Below, piece after piece: positions 46,214 to 55,200 of a stretch of 64,000 nucleotides of DNA. Source of the stretch: Diadophis punctatus similis. Lineage: Eukaryota; Chordata; Lepidosauria; Squamata; Dipsadidae. The notes below the pieces were generated by a model, which worked only from the letters and a program-made list of their open reading frames with translations, searched no databases and was not told the DNA's origin. Each line of letters starts with the position of its first letter. Within the stretch, counting starts at the first letter, position 1. The stretch lies in assembly GCA_023053685.1 (NCBI GenBank), contig JALIGW010000029.1, positions 1,773,001 through 1,837,000 on the forward strand, read 5' to 3'. The position numbers and the translations under genes were made by a program.

Positions 46214-49200
46214 GCAGTAAAGAAACTGTTTCTCTCCAGATGTTGCATCCATGCCCCTGCTAGTTATCAGTTCTTAAAAGCTATTCTCCAGCACATTATA
46301 TAGAGCTTCAGTTTTGTCCACCTCTGGCACAGTAGGATCCTATTTATTTCATATATATTTTTCCTTAACTCAAACAATAAAGGTAAAGGTTCCCCTCGCA
46401 CATACGTGCTAATCATTCCTGACTCTAGGGGGTGGTGCTCATCTCTGTTTCTAAGCTGAAGAGCCAGTGCTGTCTTATGACGTCTCTGTGGTCATGTGGC
46501 TGGCATGACTAAACGCTGAAGGCGCACGGAACGTTGTTACCTTCCCACCAAGGTGGTCCTTATTTTTCTACTTGCATTTTTACATGCTTTCGAACTGCTA
46601 GGTTGGCAGAAGCTGGGGCAAGTAACGGGAGCTCACTCCGTTATGTGGCGCTAGGGATTCGAACCACCGAACTGCCGACCTTTCTGATCGACAAGCTCAG
46701 TGTCTTAGCCACTGAGCCACCGCGTGCCCATAACTCAAACAATATCACCTTGCAAAAATAGAGCTACAGTATGATTATACAATTTTGTGAGCTCTTTCGA
46801 GTCCTATCTTCCATGTTATTATGTAATTGCTATATCAAATTCAGAAAGACTCTTTTTAGATCATGCAGCAAACTAAAATTAGTTTCAATATTTTGAAAAA
46901 AAAATATTCAAATATTCTGGAAAAAAAAGACTTAGGTATGAAATATCCCACTATCCACAAATCGATAAATGCTTAGAAGTACTGCTTTATCCCCCAGTGC
47001 TTCCAGAGATAATACCAAACCAAAACCTACTCCATACTTAAAAGGACTCCGTAGTAGTACTACTTGAAACTTACCTCTAAACGTCGCAATGATTTAAAGG
47101 GAGAAATCTTCACAGGAGCTGGTAGAGAACATTCAGGAACAAATATGAGCTGAAAGAAACATAAAGAGTAACACCAACTATTAGCAAAGGTATCTAATAT
47201 TGCAAGCTCATCTTATCCCCAAATATGCAGTTCTGCCTCCCACAAAGTTTTATGAAACCAAGCTGGTGCCATTTCAAAATGTTCATCCTTATATCAGCAA
47301 TTCTGAAAAATCCAGCAAATGAAAGAATGAATAACTACCAGAAGTAAGCATGTACTCTATGTAGGGATAATGTTGCACCCCAAGTATGTAGTTGCTAGAG
47401 TTCCAGTGTTCTAATCTAGCTATATCTTACATGCTAACCAATAAAGAGAGTACTAAAGCATACACTTCCATTGGGAGTTGCTTTTGTATGATAATCCTAT
47501 CTAAGAATCTCAGAGAAGCAACAGTAGCTGATGTGGGAATCTGGGAAAATGAGGTTCATTTTCTCCATTTTGTTTTGTAGTTTTCCACACTAAACCAAAT
47601 TCAGGAAGACAAAGCTCAAAGTAAAAATGAATAGAAATGTGATGGCTGTAGATTTCATTCATGATTTATTAATTACTCCTAGATTTCCAATAATACATTT
47701 AAAGCAGTCTTTTATGTAATATTAAACTACTTTATCATGCCATTCCTTAATGCTTTTTTTTCATGAACTCTTAACCCATAAGTCATCAGAATAATTTTCA
47801 CAATTACTCTTGCATAGGCCAAAAAATATACCTAAATTCTACGTTCTGTTATGTGAAAGCCAAGTCTAACAACTACTATAGATAGCAGGCATAAGATACA
47901 ACCTAGAAGGCCCTTAGACTCAATCTACAGGCAAAACAATTGCTATGATAAAGCAAGCTCAGTGAAGAACAAAATGGAGGAAAGAGATTTCAACGGCAAT
48001 CTTCTCATGATAAAATAATCATAAAGATATAAAAGCTGACTATACACTGATTATTTAGCTAAAAATATATCAGAATAGAAACTTGGAAAGGGGGTAGAGG
48101 CATGCAAGAGGAGCCGTTATCATCACATCAAATAGTATATAGTAATAAATAGACATGAGGGCTTTAGATAATCATCAAAGTATCTATTCCATGACAGGAG
48201 GGTGAGATACCATGTCCCCTTCTGCTTTGTTAAAGAGGTTTCTATTTTTTTAATAAGTGAACTCTCTGTAACAATTCAAGCACACCTTTACTCAAGGGTC
48301 CACTATGCAAGCTTTGCATGTTCTCATAGTCCAGTGATGGTGAACCTATGGCATGCTTGCCACAGGTGGCACGTGGAGCCATATCGGAAGGCACACGAGG
48401 CATTGCCCTATGTCAGCTCCAGCGCGCATTTGCGCACTGGCCAGCAGATTTTTGGCCTTGGGGAAGGCCGTTTCGCCCTCCAGAGGCTTTAGGGAAGCTT
48501 CCTAAAGCCCCAGAGTGCGAAAAACGGCCCAACAGGAAAACGGGAAGTTCGGAAAAACAGACTTCTGGTTTGCCCGTTGTGCTGTTTTTCGCACTCCCTG
48601 AAGCCTCCGGAGGGCGAAAAACAGCACAACGGGCAAACCGGAAGTCCGTTTTTCCAAACTTCCGGTTTGCCCGTTTGCCCGTTTGCCCGTTTTTCACCAT
48701 CCCAGGCTTCAGTGAGGCTTGTGTGCATGCGCGGGGGGTTGTGTGCATGCGCAGGGGGCAGCGCGGGTGTGGGTGGGTGTGCATGTGCGGGAGGGAGGGA
48801 ATGGGTGTGGGCACATGATTGCGCACTAATGCGCGCACACACACCCTTTTGGCATGCGAACCAAAAAAGGTTCGCCATCACTGTCATAGGCCATCTGTTG
48901 TAATGAATAGTTACAAGACTTTATCTCATTTCTCATGTAAAGGTTACACTTGAATTCAGATTCTTTAAATAGTAATACAGCTTTTCAATTAATTTCATAA
49001 TACACTAAATTACAGAGTGCCACAGCATAGCTATCTCAAAATAGGAAGCATATTTCAATCCACTCCTGTATATAATCCCTGTTCTGGCTAAATGTTTCAT
49101 GACTATCAAAGCCTGAACTTACTAAAAAGATTACAAGTTTTTTGCCTACTAGTTAAAATGAATGAGATGGTTTTATACGCTTCCCTATGCAGCATCTCTA

Positions 49201-52200
49201 ACCTTAAAATACCCAAAACCAAGAGATACAACTAACATGACAAAGAAAGGCTCAACATCAGAATAATATAGTCTCTGTTTTTATTCAGATTTCAAAAATA
49301 ACATCTATCCCTTTTTGTGATTTTTTTTAAAAAAATCTTCTTTCACACAAGTTATTCCTGGTAAAGTTAAAAAAGAAAAGGAGTCGCATACAAGTCTGGT
49401 AATTAATGAACAGCAATTTTCCCCGCAAAGGACTTGTCATTTTCCCCTGCTGAAAACAATTGCAGAAAGAAGACAGACACATTCCAGATTATACTACTAA
49501 AATGTATCTGCAATTTCAGTAAATGTATACACTCTTCAGTTTAGATCTTCTGGGCAGACAACTGAGATCTACAGAGACTTGTAATACCGTACTACTGTTC
49601 AAGACCTCCAAATGAAATCAGATAACTCGTATTCATCTAGCCTTCTTATATACCATTATATGTCTCTTCAGTTATCGTGAGGCTAAATTGCTAAACATTC
49701 ATGAATACTGATTCCAGCACATCCCAGATCCCCAATCTGCTTTTTGTCTGCTTGAACAGATGGCATGGGTATACATTTGCAGCCAAGAGGAAGCTAGTTC
49801 CTTTGCCAATCGTTCACCACCTCCTCAGTCTTATGCCAAGTAGACCTGGCAGAAACTGCTGTTGCCCACACAATAGTTTCTAGACAACAGAACAGAGAAC
49901 ACTCTAGACATATTGTAATTTCATCAGGAACATCATCAACCTCCATATTTTTTGTGAAATAAGCCTATTTAAAGCAATTTCATTATTTTCTTATCAGAGT
50001 TATATTGAGCACCATAAAATTAATTTAATTAACCACCACATACAATGGAGGACATTCTACGTTTATGCTGTTACTAAACAAAAATGCAGAACTATACATC
50101 CAGGAAACTAATATAACTACATGCTACAGAAATACATTTAAAAAATTTAAAAGTGCAGAAAAAGAAAAAAGGGGGAGGGAGAAAGAAAAATAGAAAAATA
50201 AACCTTACCCTTCATCCTCAGCAAATATAATCCAAATTAACAACTTATCACTATCTCTTAAAATGTAGTCAAACACTTCTTCGTTCCATACCTTACCCCA
50301 TTCTCTATAAGCCCATCTCTAAAACCTCATATTTCCATATTAATCAGCAAAATCCCAGTAAGGGTTACCAGAAATAACAACATAAATATTACAAATTATA
50401 TCTATTACAACCAATTTAAATCATTCCTTTCCATTTGAACAGATTCCTCCCCATTTTCACTATTCAAATAATCAAAGTCCAGTCCTAGTTAAAAAAAATA
50501 ATAATCATTACCAGAAATAACCATCACCATCCAGTCCCAATTTAAAAAAAACAATCAATTAAAATAGCAACCTATTATTTTCATCTTGATCAGACAAACC
50601 AATTATGTATCCTTTCTTTCTTGTCACAAACTTTAGAGTCCAAAAAGTTCTAACATCCACCTTCTCAAACTTTCTACATCTCTTCTCTCAAAATTCTTGT
50701 CATCATCTTTGCCAAGCCCCCTTTATAATTCCAATGTGGCAACTCCAGCAATCTTTAAAAAAATGCTTCTTAAAAAAGATTTTATGCAGCATGGTTCTCT
50801 GTAGACCTCACAAAGCTAGGGCCAGAGTAGATGGACTAATAACCAAATTCACCTTAGGAGCATTTCATAGGTTAATAATTAATTTCTCCCAACTTTGAAT
50901 ATTCAAGACTAAAGAACAGCCATAAAGAGCTTTATACTATCTAATTCAATTTACTCCTTAGCAACTTGCATTAGGGATCCTTCCCTTTTTCCATACATTT
51001 TTATTTAGATTTGCAATTTGTGATGCTTCTCAATGCTGAAAGATGGTATGAGATTGTTAAATTTCATAGTATTTGAAACAAAATGTTTTATGAGAAAGCA
51101 AAGTTAGCTTTTTAAAGACTTCAACAGCACTGATACAAATGTCTGAGTTGAGGAACTTGTTGAAAACAATTTGATGGCACATCATTCGTGTTGGTGAACT
51201 CTAACTTTCAATGCCCCTCAGCATTGGCTACGCAGGCTGGAGATGTTGAAAATTGCTGTTCAGCAACATCTAAAGACCACAGATTCTCTGTTATATCATA
51301 ATTATATAGCAGAGTAGTAACATTCAGTTATATCAGAACCACCCAAATATCCAAATCCAAATCCTCTGCAAGATATAAGCTTTTTCCCAAAGCAGGCAAC
51401 TAATACACAGAATTTCACATTTCAGGACACACCTTCAGTGAGAGAGTTTTTTGCAAGACATCAAAGAGAAACTGGGCTTGAAGAATAGCAGATGTTTCAG
51501 CAGGGTGTGATGAGAGTGCAATGAAGCCATGATTCTGATTTCGTGGCAGTAGGTACTGCTCAAAGATCTGATTGAGAATTTGAAGTGTGGAAGTGAACAA
51601 GGTCAAGGTGCTAGTACCATCCAGAATCAAGTCCCCTGAGGAAAAAAACAAACATTAACATTAACAGATCAATGTATATTTACTGCACAGAATAACTGCA
51701 TGAGGGAAAGGTCAATAATATACAGGTGGTCCTCGACTTACAACAGTTCATTCAGTGACCGTTCGAAGTTACAACAGCACTGAAAAAAGTGACTTATGAC
51801 CATTTTTCACACTTATGACCACTGCAGCATCCCCATGGTCACGTGATTCACACACGGATGGTTGACAACTAGTTCATATTTATGACAGTTGCAGTGTCCC
51901 AGGGTCGTGTGATTATCTTTTGCGACCTTCCAACAAGCAAAATCAATGGAAAGCCAGAGTCACTTAACAGATGTGTTAAGAACTGCAGCGATTCACTTAA
52001 CAACCGTGAAAAGTCATAAAATGGAGCAAAACTCAGATAACAAATTTTTCACTTAGTAACATAGATTCTGGGTTCAATTGTGGATGTAAGTCGAGGATTA
52101 CCTGTAATGTTAAAGTGTCATCATGATTGCCACCATTAATGTAAGGGATGAAGCTAGCAAGGGAGCAACTAGTGCAATGATGGCGAACCTTTTTTGGTTC

Positions 52201-55200
52201 GCGTGCCAAAAGGAAAGGGTCGTGCAGGGGGTTCGCGCACGCATGTGCCCACACCCATAATTCTATGTGACCTCCCTCGCACATGCGTGCGTGACCCCCC
52301 CTCCTGGCACGCGATGGCACGCCCATTTTTTGCTCTCCCCAGGCTTCAGAGCCTTTCTAGGAGTCTAGGGAGGGCAAAACGGCCTCCCCCCGGAGGCCAT
52401 CTGGAGGCCAGAAATGATCCGTTTCACGTTGGGAAATGGGCCATTTCTGGCCTTTGGGGGGGGGGAGGCTGTTTTCGCCCTCCCTAGGCTCCTAGAAAGG
52501 CTCTGAAGGCTGGGGAGAGCAAAAAAATGGAACTTCCGGTCCAACATTTCCAGCCTCCGGAGGGCCTCTGGGGGGTGGGGAAGGGCGTTTTCGCCCTCCC
52601 CAGGCTCCTAGAAAGGCTCTGGAGCTTGAGGAGAGCAAAAAACAGGCCTTCCCCACCCCCTCCAGAGGCTGGAAACAGCCTGTTTCCCAACTCTCAGTGG
52701 GCCCAGAAGGCCTGAAAATCAACTGGCCGGCAGGCACATGCGTGCTGGACCTAAGCTCGCGTGCCCGCTGATATGGCTCCGCGTGCCATAGGTTCGCCAT
52801 CATGGAACTAGTGGTTATCAGGCCAGACAGAATTATTATGCAAACACTAAGTCTCTCAATCTCAACACTTGGAAGACAGGGATACTTTATCATTGTCTTG
52901 GAAAGACAAGAATAAACCTGGGACGTTCAAAAGGGACAGAGAAAGACCACACTTGATTTCTGTGTGTATGTTTTCTACCTATATGCAATAAAGCCATGTT
53001 TTATCTGAGGGCTTTTATACTATAAACAAATTTCTGGATACTGGGTTGTGTCTGGACTGGAGAGCACGTTCTACAGCAGTGATGGCGAACCTTTTTTTCC
53101 TCGGGTGCCAAAATAGTGTGCATGTGCGCTATCGCACGCATGTGCGTGCCCACACCCATAATTCAAAGCCCCCCACTTGCCCCAACCCCCTGTGCATGCA
53201 TGCACGCCCCCCTACTTCCCTGTTTCCCAACTTCCAGTGGGCCCAGTAGGCCCATTTTTCGCCCTCCCCAGGCTCCAGAGGTTTTCTTGGAGCTTGGGGA
53301 GGGTGAAAACTCTCCTCCCCACCACCCCGGAGGCCCTCCAGAGGCCGAAATCACCCTCCGAGAGCCTCTGCACGAGCCAAAAATCAGCTGGCGGGCACAC
53401 ACATGCGTGCTGGAGCTGAGCTAGGGCAATGGCTCGCGTGCCGGCAGATATGGCTCCGCGTGCCACCTGTGGCACCCGTGCCATAGGTTCGCCATCACTG
53501 TTCTACAGCAATATCTGGCCTAAAGTCTTACATTTAAAGGCATGGGATGCAAGCTACTGAGTCCTACTCTACACACTCCACAGATTGATATATAAAGTAT
53601 ATTCCACTCTCCTGAACTACAACCTCATTAGATTCACTATAATGATATGAGGACTTTTCCCAGATTACATAACTACTGGTAGGTAACTGGAAAAGCTGCA
53701 ATTACGTTTAGTATACATGAGAAGCACAATCAACAGAAATGGTTGGCAGAGATGAAACATTTATTCCTCTTTGGGAAATGACACGTAGGGAAATCTGGAG
53801 TCTATACTTTAAAATGTTTTAGAAAACATAAGGAGTACGTATAGTCATATTAAATTAATTGAAACACTGTTTATTGATCTAATCCAATTTTCAGGGTGCA
53901 TATCATGCAGAGAATATAAGCCAACGACAAAAAGTAGTTGGGCAATTTGTGTTTCATTTTGTTACGCAAACACCGAACAGAACCTTCCTCAATGAAGAAT
54001 GAACAAAGGTGAAAAACATATCTCTGGAGAAACTTATTTAACAGAATACATGTAGTCCTCGACTTACAACTATTTGCTTAATGATGGTCTAGAATTACAA
54101 CAGCTTCTGAAAGGGAGCTTTACACCAAATGTTGAACCACCATTCCTGTGGTCACGTGATCACGATCTGGGTGCTTGGCAACCTGTGCAAATTTACAATT
54201 GGTTACCAAGCAGCCCACAATCATGGGTTTGTCATTTGCAATCTTCTCTGTTAGCTTCCACAGAAGGTCAATGGAGAAGTCAGCAGGGAAGGTTGCAAGC
54301 TCCTGCTGCTTGCCAACAAGACTTCCTCTTATATCTGAGGGCTGAAAGAGCTGCCTACCAGGGGGGAAGAACTCCTTCAGCATGGTGCAGAAATGGAGCA
54401 CAAATCCTGAAGATTTGAGATCACCTCAAATCCTCCTCTGCACGAAGGGGAGCTGAACTCCTTCAGTTAGATGCAGAAATGGAGCTCAAATCCTCAAGAT
54501 CTGAGCTCTGTTCCTGCACCCCGCTGAAGGATTCTCCCAGCTGTGCATGGAAGGGGAGCTGAACTCTTTCAGCCAACCCCTAAAGACAAGAGGAAACCAA
54601 AATCCAAGCAGAAAGCAGAGAAACAGTGTGGAAGTTAAGGAGCACAGGGTGGGCTGCCCCAGAACAACCCAGCACAGGCCATGCACAGTGGTTCTTCACA
54701 GGGACTGAAAATCCTACTCGGATTTTGGCAGGAAGGATTTTCAGCTTCTAAGCAGAGAGGCAGTACAGTAAAGAAAGTAGTACAGAATGCTTCAGCAGGA
54801 TAGGACAGGCTGCCCACAAGTATCTCTCCGTTCAGGGACTGAAAATCCTGCCTGGATTTCATCAGACAGAATTTTCAGGTCCTGAGCAGATCCTTCAGAT
54901 CTCTCCACCACCCACAAGACACCCTACGTTCCTTATGTGGAATTCTGTCCACCTAACAACCTGCAAGATTACTTGATGACCGCAACCAGGAATGCCAGAC
55001 TTGCAGTCATTAAACAAAGCAATCACATGATATCTCGCTTAACGACTGCTTTGCTCAGTGACCAAGATTCTAGTCCCAATTGTGATTGTAACTCGAGGAC
55101 AACCTATACATGGGTAAAGCCTGGTCCTAATATTATCTTCCTTTAACCTAATATATGTATCATTGAGTTTGGATTATCTTTGATATCTATTACAAGTACG

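Noticed and set aside
48348..48903. Frames of 108-156 codons on both strands
   Set aside because: Inside a hAT MITE with internal inverted repeats.
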